The translations under genes and the position numbers were made by a program. Shown here piece by piece: positions 34,190 to 44,729 of a DNA stretch of 64,000 nt. The stretch is from Larix kaempferi (lineage: Eukaryota > Streptophyta > Pinopsida > Pinales > Pinaceae): positions 5,110,501 through 5,174,500 of the forward strand of contig BSBM01000712.1 in NCBI GenBank assembly GCA_027924585.1, given 5' to 3'. Positions within the stretch are counted from its first letter, which is position 1; every line of letters starts with the position of its first letter. The notes beneath the pieces were generated by a model. The model saw only the letters and a program-made list of their open reading frames with translations, was not told the DNA's origin and searched no databases.

Positions 34190-34640
34190 TACCGTAGGAC
34201 AAAATGAACCCAAACACACTCAAAGAATATCTTAACTGTGACTTATGTTGTCAATGATACTCTTCTTGCAGGGTGCCAAAATCACCAGCTTTGAGAACCA
34301 ATAGACAACCACAAATACACAATTGTTACCATGCTCGATGGAGGGAAGACATGGTAGATAATCCATGAAGACCGATTCTCAAGGCTTTTCTAGGGTAGAT
34401 AGAGAAGTATACAATCCTTGCTTCTTAATGGAGGGTTTAGAAATAGCATAGGCATTGCACAATATATACCTACAAATGTCCAATTGGATTTTTATCTAGT
34501 AGAAATACTTTTGTAGTATTTCCATTGTCCTCTCCACGCTAAAGTGCCCCACCAACCGACTATAATGTGCCTCACAAATTAGCTTCCCACACTCACTTGA
34601 AGGAATACAAATATGGCCTAGATGGCATAAAAGTGCCTCT
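34190..34640 (-). pseudogene. gypsy integrase fragment
   Basis: Minus-strand single frame with H-x-n-H zinc part (CEAHYSRLVGHFSVERTM), YILCNAYAISKPSIKKQGLY where the second Cys has become Tyr, then MDYLPCLPSIEHGNNCVFVV and FSKLVILAPCKKSI. Two stops (after QKYFY and after LEKP) sit where Trp is expected. The rest of this element is not found; it is a separate old insertion facing the previous one. Confidence 0.85.
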
Positions 34641-34699
34641 TGGAGGTGAAATTTTGGAACTGTTCACCTACACCTAGTGTCTGATACGTAGTAGTGGAG

Positions 34700-35165
34700 A
34701 CAAGATTATTATGATACAAGTAGGGACACTCGAAGATCTTGTGCCCACAAGAGCTAAAAATTATGGTTATCACCACAACTAGAGGTCAGTTAAGGCAGTA
34801 TGTAACTCACTTTGTGCTACTCTTCATGTACTTATTTTTCAAGTGTATTTGTTGCATGTGTGTGGACTATTACCTCCCATTTTGCATGGGTGTCCACTTG
34901 TAACATTCATCACAATTCTCAATGGGGTGGCATGTTGATGATGCCTTAGATGTTATCCCATGAATGGTTTGTGAGATTTCATGCATTTTTTTATTGTTGG
35001 TTGAGGAGGGTTTGGATGGTATGTTGATGATTTTCATCGTGGTGTTGAGCTCTTGGCATTTTCTCACACTTTGCAGCTGGTTGTTTTCATGGTTATTCTA
35101 GGGAAAATTGAGCAAAACAGGAACCTGGTTTCAAACCCTTGGTTCTCCAACACCTTAGATTAGAT
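34700..35165. other. unassigned stretch
   Basis: No convincing feature. A minus-strand frame at 34870-35067 has a CDEC within a polar peptide, possibly the decayed gag tail of the integrase-bearing element, but the match is too weak to name. Confidence 0.35.
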
Positions 35166-35169
35166 GAGG

Positions 35170-35720
35170 GCATGTGATATGGCTAGAAATATCTTTCTAG
35201 GCCCTTTCAGTACAATATGCTCAACCAAATTCAGTTCGGAAGCATTGGAGTCATATTTCAAGCCATTTTTGTTGGTTTTTGGGTCATTTTTCAGTACTTT
35301 AGTATCCTATCTTCATGAGGCTAGATCTCACTCATCCTAGCTCTTTTTGGGAAGTACAACATATAATTGGAAAAATCATTTTGATATACTTCCAAAGGTA
35401 CAAAACGATCAGACAAATTCCTAGTAGTTTGGGAGAGCTGGAGTCATTTTTATTGTTTTTTGGATCATTTTTTTTTCAGCAATTTCATACACTGTCTTCA
35501 AGAGGGAAGATCTCACTCAAACTATCTCTATTTGAGAAGCATCATATATGGTTGGAAATCCCTTTCTGATAAATTTGCAAAAGTGTAGAGCACTAAGCAA
35601 GATTCCATGGAATTTGAGAGAACTGGGGTCATCTTTCACGCCATTGTTTAACAGTTATGGAGCTATTTCCCTTACTATGTTGGGAGATGTCCCACTTCTT
35701 TGGATTTATTTCCTTCTTGC
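35170..35720. repeat. diverged ~190-bp tandem repeat, three copies
   Basis: Three copies aligned on the phrase GGAGTCATWTTT or GGGGTCATCTTT at about 35247, 35438 and 35627. Shared downstream phrases are AGATCTCACTCA and GAAGYA.CATATA. Spacings are about 191 and 189 bp. Divergence is high, so the array is old. Confidence 0.7.
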
Positions 35721-35783
35721 ATGTAGTAGCTTATGGGTTGATTCTTGTACATGTAGCGTTGACCACCTCATATCATGGATGTT

Positions 35784-36067
35784 TGTTAGAGTTGGTTAGA
35801 TTTTAAAGGAGTATTTGTATTTTTTTACTCCTCTGTATAATAGATCTAGGTTTTTGGTATATCTATTATTATTGTATTGTAAAGGAAGTTGAGCTCCTCT
35901 CCTATATAAGGGAGGCTTTTCATCATTTGTAATCATGGTTGGATTTTTAGACCTCTCTCCCTTTTGGAGCCTAATAGACATACCTTTCATAGAGTAACTT
36001 GAAGTGTAAGTGTTTATTCTCCATTCAAAGTGTGGCATCCTTGTCAGTGTTTCTAATGTTGCTAACA
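35784..36067 (+). mobile_element. short LTR, possibly solo, 284 bp
   Basis: Ends TGTTAGAGTTGG and TTGCTAACA give a 6-bp inverted repeat TGTTAG/CTAACA. A TATA box CCTATATAAGGGAGG lies at about 35902, with a run typical of LTR transcript starts after it. The flanking 5-mers (ATGTT left, GATTG right) do not match. So this is either an end of a truncated element or a recombinant. Neither primer site nor polypurine tract is obvious. Confidence 0.55.
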
Positions 36068-37290
36068 GATTGTAGAATAAGCTAGAACTTGTTAATTACG
36101 GCCATTTATAAAAGTGTAAAATTGCCACATTGGAAAGGTTTCATGCGAAGAAATGTATTCCTCTATCTCCCTTTTGATGGCCTATGCATGATTATATTAC
36201 ATTATTCCAATCATTTTTCTATAGTGAGAGCTTGTAATATTTCATTGTATGAGGCACACCCTAGTTGACATTGTTTTGATGTGGAACCACTCTTGGGACA
36301 TCCTAGCTGATTTCTACATTCATTTTTCAGCATGCTAGGGTTTATTTGTGGCATATGCATGCAGCCCTAATTCCTAACCTTTCATGAACTAGCCCATTTT
36401 TTGGACTAGCCTCCATTGAATACACTTTCCCTAGGGATTGGCACTAGTCTTCACGGTCCACCCATCACCTCTTTTTATCTATATATGGCTACAAAAAAGA
36501 CCTAATGTTTTGCTCATGATAACTCTTAAAATCACCTTGTTCCTTTATTGCAATCATACTTCCACCTTTGATGGACACATCAAAGGTGGTAGAGCACTTG
36601 ATCACAACAAATATCCTCCCTAATTGCATTGTGCAAGCTTTAGTGGGTTAGATCATGCGGATCATGTTGAAGAGAACACACCAACAAAGCATGCAACTCT
36701 TTAGGATTTTCAAACATGACAACTTCTTCACCAAGGCAAGTGGTTCGCCAATAACCAAATCCAATAGTAGTTTCCTTGTCTCATTCATGAACTTTACACA
36801 ATAGAAACCCTCGCGACTCAAATGAGAAGGATAGAATCAAGTGGTTGTCTATGGCCATCTCAAATATGGTCCTAATACTAACAATTTGCAAGAATTGAAC
36901 TTTCAACACCTTTCTTGGGGGGCCCTTGTGCATTTTTTGTGATTTTGACATTGTAAAAATAGCATCATAACTCAATGACAAATTCTCTTTTCCAACAAGC
37001 TAATGAAAACGAAAAACATAGCAATGAGCGAAAAGTTATGGTCTTACAAAGATTCCCCTTCTTTTTGTATAGAATAGTGTCATCAAGCTTAGAATTCACA
37101 CTCAGTGCTAAGTTCATTTTAGGGTTAAAGTTCTTGCATATTAAACCTTTGGCATTATGACAAAATCTAGTTTTGACCTCTTTCAATGGGCTTTTTAAAA
37201 TGTGTTGTAGACAACTCTTCTCAAGATACCTACCACCATTCAAACTATTATATATGTACAGTTCTTTTGACCATTCTTTAAGTGATAGAA
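36068..37290. other. unassigned stretch
   Basis: About 1.2 kb of AT-rich sequence with no recognisable protein motif or element end. Confidence 0.45.
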
Positions 37291-37295
37291 TTTGG

Positions 37296-38199
37296 TTTAC
37301 ATTGTATTTTTATGTTACTTTTCTATGTTAGTGGAACTTTCATTTCGTTCTCAATATAATCGATTAATATTGGAACTTGATAAATCAAATGGAAAAGAGA
37401 AGTCAAAAAAATTGAATTTTGAGTGGTAACCAAAACCATTGAAAGCCTTGTCTACTTCAGTATTCACAAATATGGGATGGGATGAATTCTAGAAAATAAA
37501 GGGTTTTGTAATTGATTATTTTTAATGGCGTGTTAGATATATTATATGCGACTTGCATTGAGTGTTGCATTGAGTGTAGTTACATCAAGTGTTGGTAGCA
37601 TTGATTTCTATGCCATTTGCCTTCATCTGTTGGCATCTTTCTCCCCATATTGGCATCATCTATAAGTCAATTTTGTTACTTTCTTTTATTTTTTGTTAAT
37701 TTGGCCAGGGTTGTAACAGGGTTGTAACAGGAGGGTGGTGGAGAATTTTCTTGGGGCAACATTAAAAACAATTGGGTTTACTTTTCCAAGGGGTTGTTAG
37801 AGGAGGGTGGCAGAGAATAGTTTTGATGCAACATTGAGTCTAGAAGCATTTCCGTGCATAAGGTTTTTGTCAGTGTGTGGGTTTTGACTTGGTTCTCTAC
37901 AACATATATTTCACCCATGGAGTTGAAGTGTTCTCCTTCATGCTCTGGTTAATTCAGAGAACATGAGAATGATGGCATCATTGATTACATTGTATTTTTA
38001 TGTTACTTTTCTATGTTAGTGGAACTTTCATTTCGTTCTCAATATAATCGAGATTAGGGGATTAATATTGGAACTTGATAAATCAAATGGAAAAGAGAAG
38101 TCAAAAAATTTGAATTTTGAGTGGTAACCAAAACCATTGAAAGCCTTGTCTACTTTAGTATTCACAAATATGGGATGGGATGAATTCTAGAAAATAAAG
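37296..38199. repeat. direct duplication of ~205 bp flanking 480 bp
   Basis: 37296-37501 and 37985-38199 are near-identical from TTACATTGTATTTTTATG to GGATGAATTCTAGAAAATAA. They differ by a 10-bp insertion (AGATTAGGGG) in the second copy and a few substitutions. The 480 bp between contains a small duplication GGGTTGTAACA and no coding potential. The ends lack TG...CA, primer site and polypurine tract, so this is more likely a segmental duplication than an LTR pair. Confidence 0.8.
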
Positions 38200-38409
38200 C
38201 CATCAAGGTCGTTTTGGACTATATGACTCTCCAAAGAAAGAAATCCAAACTCCTCCGAGGAATTTATCTCCTTGATAAGAATGTGTAAACTACAAGAAAA
38301 GTTGTGAAGTGGCAAATTTGGATGCTAAGATATATCAAACGGGGGTTTGGTCAACATTTTAGCAATGATATTTGTCAATATATTAGCTCTGTATTTAAGA
38401 TAACCAATC

Positions 38410-38520
38410 TTAGTAGTCAAGCAATTATGTTTATCTTTCAAAAAGAAATGATTATCCATTTGTAGTCAAACAATTGTGTTAATCTTTCAAAGAATAAATT
38501 ATTATCCATTTGCAGTCAAG
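38410..38520. repeat. ~53-bp tandem duplication
   Basis: Two adjacent copies of TAGTCAARCAATTRTGTT, then ATCTTTCAAA and ATTATCCATTTG. On the minus strand, sequence just to the left (38330-38390) weakly recalls the copia C-terminal phrase KMLTKP, but I cannot support a gene. Confidence 0.7.
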
Positions 38521-38559
38521 CTAGTCTATGGATCAAATTCTAAACATCAAATGCCATAG

Positions 38560-38590
38560 CAAACTAGCAAAGGCAATATGATTAGCATGT

Positions 38591-38632
<42 letters not shown>

Positions 38633-38707
38633 CATTTTTTTGTTTGTATTTTTTAATGCTCTTCATTAAAGGTTGTGATAATAACATTGTTGTATGATTG
38701 GCATGTG

Positions 38708-38781
<74 letters not shown>

Positions 38782-39175
38782 TTTTTTGTTTGTACGTATT
38801 AATAGATTTCTCATTCTAGGTTGTGATAATAGGATTGTTGTAATACATGTGCACTTCATTTGTCCTTATTTTTTGATAAACTCAACTTTTAGTAATAGGA
38901 TTGCTGTGATTGGCATGAGATCTGTGTGTGTGTGTACACACACACACATTTTTTATTGTATTTTTTAATAGATTTCTCATTGTTGTAGGTTGTGATAATA
39001 TGATTGTTGTAATACAAACACACTATTTGTGTCCAAATTTTTTTAGACACCTCACTCAAATATTAGTAATAGGATTGTTGTGATTGGTATGTTCTCTTTG
39101 TGGATGAGTAGGATTGTTGTAATACACCCTTCCACCTCATTCAGATTTTCGTAATAGGATGTTGTAATAGATATA
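38560..39175. repeat. microsatellite-bearing tandem repeat
   Basis: Imperfect units built on GGATTGTTGTRATTGGYATG plus GTGATAATA and TAATAGATTTCTCATT, about four copies. Three of them carry long simple repeats at the same internal position: (TC)n(TA)n at 38590-38632, (TC)n(TA)n(CA)n at 38711-38780 and (GT)n(AC)n at 38922-38949. The microsatellites thus share ancestry through unit duplication, then diverged in motif. Confidence 0.85.
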
Positions 39176-39671
39176 TAGCAATATTGGTGTCAAGGACTTG
39201 AAAAAATTATACATAACAATTGATTTTACGAGGATAGAAAATTTGAAAATGAATATGTTCTTTAATTGTGATCCAACTAAAAGCTTTCAAACCACTTTTG
39301 AACTAGTCAACACTATTATTTACTATTTATTATAGCAAATGTAACGAGATAAATTTTTAATTTTAGGTGGAGCCTTCTCATTAAATGTCCAAGACTCCAT
39401 TAATATCTTGTTAAGAGGTCAGATGGAGAGTAACTCTCGTATTCTAAAACCAGCATAGATCCATTTTAAACCTGGATCTATAAAGCATAGAGAGGGATTC
39501 AATTTCTTGAGGTGTAAATTTATTTTATCTTAAATTTTTCATACATCAAGAAAAAATTCACATCAAGAAATTGGATCACTCTCAATGTTTAATAGATCAA
39601 GGCATGCTAGTTTTAAGTTTTTTTATTTGATGAGCAACATGGATTTTTTAATTACTTTATGTTTTTATTTT

Positions 39672-39912
39672 TAATAAGTAATGAGCCGATATGGGAACGT
39701 TACATTACGTAATGTAACATGACAACATATTCCCCATACTGGATTGTAAGCACCGCCATACTCTCGGTGCAATGAGGCAATCTCATGATTTTTAATAAGT
39801 AATGAGCCAACATGGGAACGTTACGTTACGTAATGTAACATGACAACATATTCCCCATACTTGATTGTAAGCACCGCCATACTCTCGGTGCAATGAGGCA
39901 ATCTCATGATAC
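39672..39912. repeat. 121-bp tandem duplication with palindrome
   Basis: Two head-to-tail copies, 39672-39792 and 39793-39912, differing at only a few positions. The first contains a perfect 20-bp palindrome GTTACATTACGTAATGTAAC at 39699-39718; the second has one mismatch (GTTACGTTACGTAATGTAAC). Each also carries a perfect hairpin GCACCG-N9-CGGTGC. Confidence 0.9.
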
Positions 39913-40529
39913 GAAGGGTGGATTGGCCTACGTGGTAATGGGTCTAGGATTTGCATGTTGAAGACACCATAATAATGTTTAGCATAGTTAATTTAGTGTA
40001 ATCTTCTTTTTGGCATATGCCAATAGGATACTTGATTAGAGAAATTATAAGTGGAATCACTAGAGATATCATTTGCAGTTTAAATAGCATATTTGACGAT
40101 ATTCAAGTTGTTTCCAAGCATGTTTAGTTGTCCAACAACAAAGCATCTGCATTAAATCTGGATCAAGCATCAATTAGCTTTATTATAACAATCACAATAG
40201 AGAGAATTTTATTTTAATGAGGAATGTCTTATTTTGAATCCAAAATCCTTCAATTTCTTGATAAGAGATCCATATTAATCTCATGAAGTTTGTATTCAAC
40301 GACACCCAAATGAACTATATAACAACAAGAAGTATATACTAACAGTGTGACCTTTGTGAGAGAAAAAAAACATTTGCTGCCAATGATCAATCGTTCTCTT
40401 CAAATATCTCTATAAAAAATGGTCCATGATTTTTTTTATTATTCAAATAGTATGTGCACTTGTTTTTCAGTCATTAACCATGTATTAAAGTTTTTCAAGG
40501 GCCTAGTAAACTATCAAAACCAAAAAAAA

Positions 40530-41025
40530 AAATTAAGATGTTCTTAGATATTTCAAATTTGACAATTCTGTTTGAAATGTGTTAGATATTGCATAGCATA
40601 ATAATAATAAGATGAAGAGTAATAACAAGATAAAAGGATATTGCATAACATCATAATAATAATCTCCGAAGATTGTGTTTTTCCCTGGAAAATTATAATA
40701 TTTCACATTTTATTTCTCTTCGGCAAATAAATATGAGAAAAATAAATTTAAGATGTTCTTAAATATTTCAAATTTGACAATTCTGTTTGAAATGTGTTAA
40801 TTTTTCCTTTTTCTGGCAAATTAGGATGAAAAGTTTGAAAGTTTGACAATTCTGTTTGAAATGTGTTAGATATTGCATAGCATAATAATAATAAGATGAA
40901 TAGTAATAACAAGATAAAAGGATATTGCATAACATCATAATAATAATCTACAAAGATTGTGTTTTTCCCTGGAAAATAATAATATTTCACATTTTATTTC
41001 TCTTTGGCAATGAAATATGTGACAC
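40530..41025. repeat. ~292-bp duplication
   Basis: The segment from TTTGACAATTCTGTTTGAAA through ATTGCATAGCATAATAATAA to TTCACATTTTATTTCTCTT occurs at about 40558-40720 and 40850-41012 with few differences. A third, short copy of its start is at 40775. The region is rich in ATAATAATA words. Confidence 0.85.
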
Positions 41026-41114
41026 ATGTTTAGAAAATGAAAGGTTAAATTAAGCATGACTTGAGATAGAACACTTCTCAAGCTAAAACCCAAACATACA
41101 AGATTTTTGGGTGA

Positions 41115-41460
41115 TAATGGAAGTTGTAATTGTCTTTTTCGAAATAGTGATTAGAAATAGCTTTGTTCTTAAGCGTATGACCATTATTTGGGTGATAATG
41201 GAAGTTGTAATTAAGATATTTGGGTTGCTCATTAGCCCCTTGTGACAAGGCTCGAAGGGTAGGCGACCCATGGGATAGAGGCTCTCCCCTGGGATAAAGG
41301 GTCTCGGGACGTCTCGGCCCTTGCTGAGTCACAAGTTTCTGGTATATCTAGCTTGCGGGTTGTTGGAGGGAGGTGGTTGTTCCCATGGTTTTAAAACAAA
41401 AATTGTCTTTTTGGAAATAGTGATTAGAAATAGCTTTGTTGTTAAGAGTATGACCATTAT
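41115..41460. repeat. duplication bracketing a GC-rich insert
   Basis: AAATAGTGATTAGAAATAGC plus TTTGTT.TTAAG.GTATGACC occurs at about 41140 and 41415. A second short repeat, TTGGGTGATAATGGAAGTTG, is at 41107 and 41189. Between them 41225-41395 is a GC-richer island (CTCGAAGGGTAGGCGACCCA, CCCCTGGGATAAAGGGTCTC) ending in GGTTTTAAAACAAAA, unlike the flanks. The island may be a small non-autonomous insertion. Confidence 0.65.
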
Positions 41461-41469
41461 CAATGATTG

Positions 41470-44400
41470 TAAATTATTTTATTTTTGTGTTGGAAAAACT
41501 CAAGGATTAAATACAACTCCATGCTTATTAGACCTTCACCTTCTCACCATGGCTTGGGAGGTACACATTGGTTGTTTACACATTTTTTATTGTCATTGTC
41601 CACACACAATTTCATTCATGATGATCTAGGAGAACCTGAGCACTCTAAATCACCTCCCACCAACTACTTGAAAAATCCAACAAAGCAACTCAGAAGGGGA
41701 GGATGAACAATCAAAGCTCATTAGTCCACCTCTGCACTTGAAGAAAAGGATAACCCCACCCATATGAGTGTCATTTCATTATAAAGAAATCTTTAAGTTT
41801 GGATTTTATGGACATTGAGGTTATGTGAATTTGTTGAGAACAATTGTTAGAAGTTGTTTTGAGTTTCAAAGGTAGGATTCTTCACAATATTTGTAAACAT
41901 AACATGAAGAATTTAGTTTTTTTGCAGTTTAAGATGTCCATGATTCTATGTGATGTGTAAGATTTTCTTCTTGTTCCTTTAGCTTTAGGTTTTTATATTG
42001 TACTTCTAGGAGATACCTTTTGTACGCAGTCCCATTGACCTATTCCAGTCATCAATGAACATTAATATAATTTAATTTCACTTCCTGCTGTTACCAGTTA
42101 AACAAGAGAAAGCATAAATGTCATATGTTAAATATGACCATATAACAAAAGGTGGTTTAACTCAGAGATATACTCCAGGTACTAAAGATGGTTAATTTAG
42201 AAGGCTTAGAACTATTAGAAAGCAAGCCAAAAGTATTATCCCATCACCAAGAGAAGTCGATGCTTAATAGAAACAAAATCTACAAGTGCTGCGGAGTGAG
42301 TTAGAGATAGGATGGGAGCATCCATTAATGTTAATGAGGTGACAGGTATGAGAAGGCTAACACAGCAATAGTCCCAAAATAAGATCAGCTTCATCCTGTT
42401 TATCAAACTTTCACATGAATGAAGACAGCAATAGCGATCAATGTATATAGGCTAATTATGATACAACAATACACTTTTTCTTCACAGTTTTAAATGAGAA
42501 AATGAGATGGGACAATGCGTATATCAAAAATCTAGGAGGATGATTATCAAGTGCAAAATCTTAATCATTGAAGGGCAAAGATAATCAAGTATGCAGTTTA
42601 GTGAAATATGATATTTGCAATTCACTATTAAGGCAGGGCAGATGAAGAATAGCATCAGACATTTTATGTAAATGCAAGGACATTGGGATAGTGGACTGCC
42701 TTTGATTGCAACCCAGAACCATTGCTGACTACTAATGGGTCTGGCTAGTTTTGTGAACAGTAAAACTTTTGGTGACATATCTTCGATCCATGTTATGTGA
42801 TCATGGGTTTCGATCTACTGTATAGGGTCTAGACTCCAGATCAACAGTTTTGGTAGATGAACACGCATTTGAACTGAGGATGCAGTTTATAGCTCAATAT
42901 TTACAAACCATGAGTCAAATTCTGATAGGACACTACATGACCTCATGTATGTCTGATAGGAAGAATATCTAGTATTCACTGCTAAAGGAAGAATCTTTAC
43001 CAAGATAAGGAAAAATCTTGCCTACAATAGGAAGCTAGAATTGTCCTTGGTCAGATATTGATCTACTCTGTCACAAGCATGTTTCTATGCATGCCATAGA
43101 TGTTGACGAAGTGTTCTTGACTTGACCAAGGCAGAAAATCATAAGTACAATGCATGGTATTTGACACCTATATAATCTGCCACAAAGTTTTCTAAATTTT
43201 AGTTAAATAAAAATCACTGAAAGAAAAACTTGGAACAAGAACTCCCTCAACAATGCTGATGAAGACTACGTCATTAACTTCCAAGGTAGAAGCAATAATT
43301 CTTGAGTTACCAAGCAAATTACTCTCAAATTTAAGGGTCAGAAACTTAGCTTATGATAGAAAGGAAAGCTTGAAATGGAAACTGACTATAGAAGGAGAGA
43401 TGGCACTTGAGACCTGGACTACAGTAGCAAGTAAGAAGAAAAAAATACACACGCTCTAGTAAAACTTGTAAAAGGGCCTAGCAGTTGTTTCAAACAAAGA
43501 GATGTTATCAGTCTAATAGAAAGTTTAATATAAAGGTGTGTAAATAATAGAGCACAAGGATTCTTTTCTTTTCTTCCTTTTTTTAGAGTTTGAGCTGGTG
43601 AAACTTGGAGTTCAAAAATAACTCCACTTATTGCCAATCCAAAAGCAGGCCTGAGGTGCATGTCCCTGGGTTGATGTGATAGCATCATAGCATCCTCCCT
43701 CACTCTGCTACTAACATCACTAATAGTTTCAGTGTCATGCCTTCTGGGCCCTCTTTGGCATGTGGTTGTGACCCATGTGATATCCACAATAATTGCAAGT
43801 ATTACTACCATAGCGGCATATCCTTATATTGAGATTTCATTCCATATTAAATACTCTCCTCCTCTAACCTGGGATGTTTGCACCTGTCATTTTATAAGTA
43901 CCACAGATGAGAGGTATGAAAGATAATAGATGAAGAGAGCACAAAAGTAAAAACATAAAACATTAAGGTGCTTGATATAATGCAGAGTGGTAGTGATTAT
44001 ACTGGTATCCATACAGAAACTAAATTCAGGGAGCAATATTTAAGCCACGAGGAATAAATGTTTTAACATGTTAAAAATCTGAAAATTCAAATGATAATAT
44101 CTCTCTTTAGATGTAGAATAGAAGCAACGTAGGCACAATGCTCCGGACAATGACAACATAAGGAAATAAGAGCCACAGACATAGAAGGAAAAGCAGGATG
44201 AGGTTGTGTTTGTATTCATTGTCCTTTAATCAATTGCAGCAGTACAAGTGATTGTCAATATTTTGGTGGCTAATGACAGGAAAAGAGCTCTCAAGTTTTG
44301 ACTTGTTACTAGCTCTGTCCCTTCTATTATCCAGATCCTCACTAACCAAAATATTGCCCTCCAATTTATTTTTTCAGCTTCTTACAGTGGCTTGAAATGG

Positions 44401-44628
44401 ACAAGACAGGATTCTTACAAATATTGTATAAACAGATAATCAAATGGAAAAGGTTTAACAGTAACTTAAGGCATGGTTGTGAACTAGCCTCCTCTATGTG
44501 GATATCAAAATTTTAAAGATGATGACTTCCATTTAAAGAGAGGTTAATAATTCAATAGTTTGAATTCATGATATTTTAAACCAGATCAATATGTAGTTCT
44601 AACTTGTTATAATCTGGGGGATCATATT
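41470..44628. other. intergenic sequence downstream of HAD gene
   Basis: About 3.1 kb. No ORF with recognisable motifs on either strand. The part just left of 44629 is the expected 3' untranslated region of the minus-strand HAD gene; AATAAA-type signals occur, but the polyadenylation site cannot be fixed by eye. Confidence 0.5.
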
Positions 44629-44729
44629 TTACTTCAGTTTTGCACAGAAGTCAGGGAGATCCACAAGATTGATGCGAGAAACTTTATTTGCTTCCTCCCG
44701 TTCACTTGGAATATTGTAACCCCATGTAA
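44629..44729 (-). CDS. HAD gene, terminal coding exon
   Basis: 101 bp. Acceptor CATGTGCAG just before 44729. Reads V(split)TWGYNIPSEREEANKV then SRINLVDLPDFCAKLK and TAA at 44629-44631. The WGYN and DLPDF phrases are typical of the family's C-terminus. Confidence 0.9.

Noticed and set aside
37296-38199. LTR pair of a small retrotransposon
   Set aside because: No TG...CA ends, primer site, polypurine tract or target duplication.
38330-38400. Minus-strand copia C-terminus resembling KMLTKP
   Set aside because: Only a few residues match and nothing upstream supports it.
38547-38968. ORFs of YIYIYI and SLSLSL or RERERE type
   Set aside because: Translations of TA and TC microsatellites.
43419-43811. 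Minus-strand ORF of 130 residues
   Set aside because: No motif and no splice or start context; probably chance in intergenic sequence.
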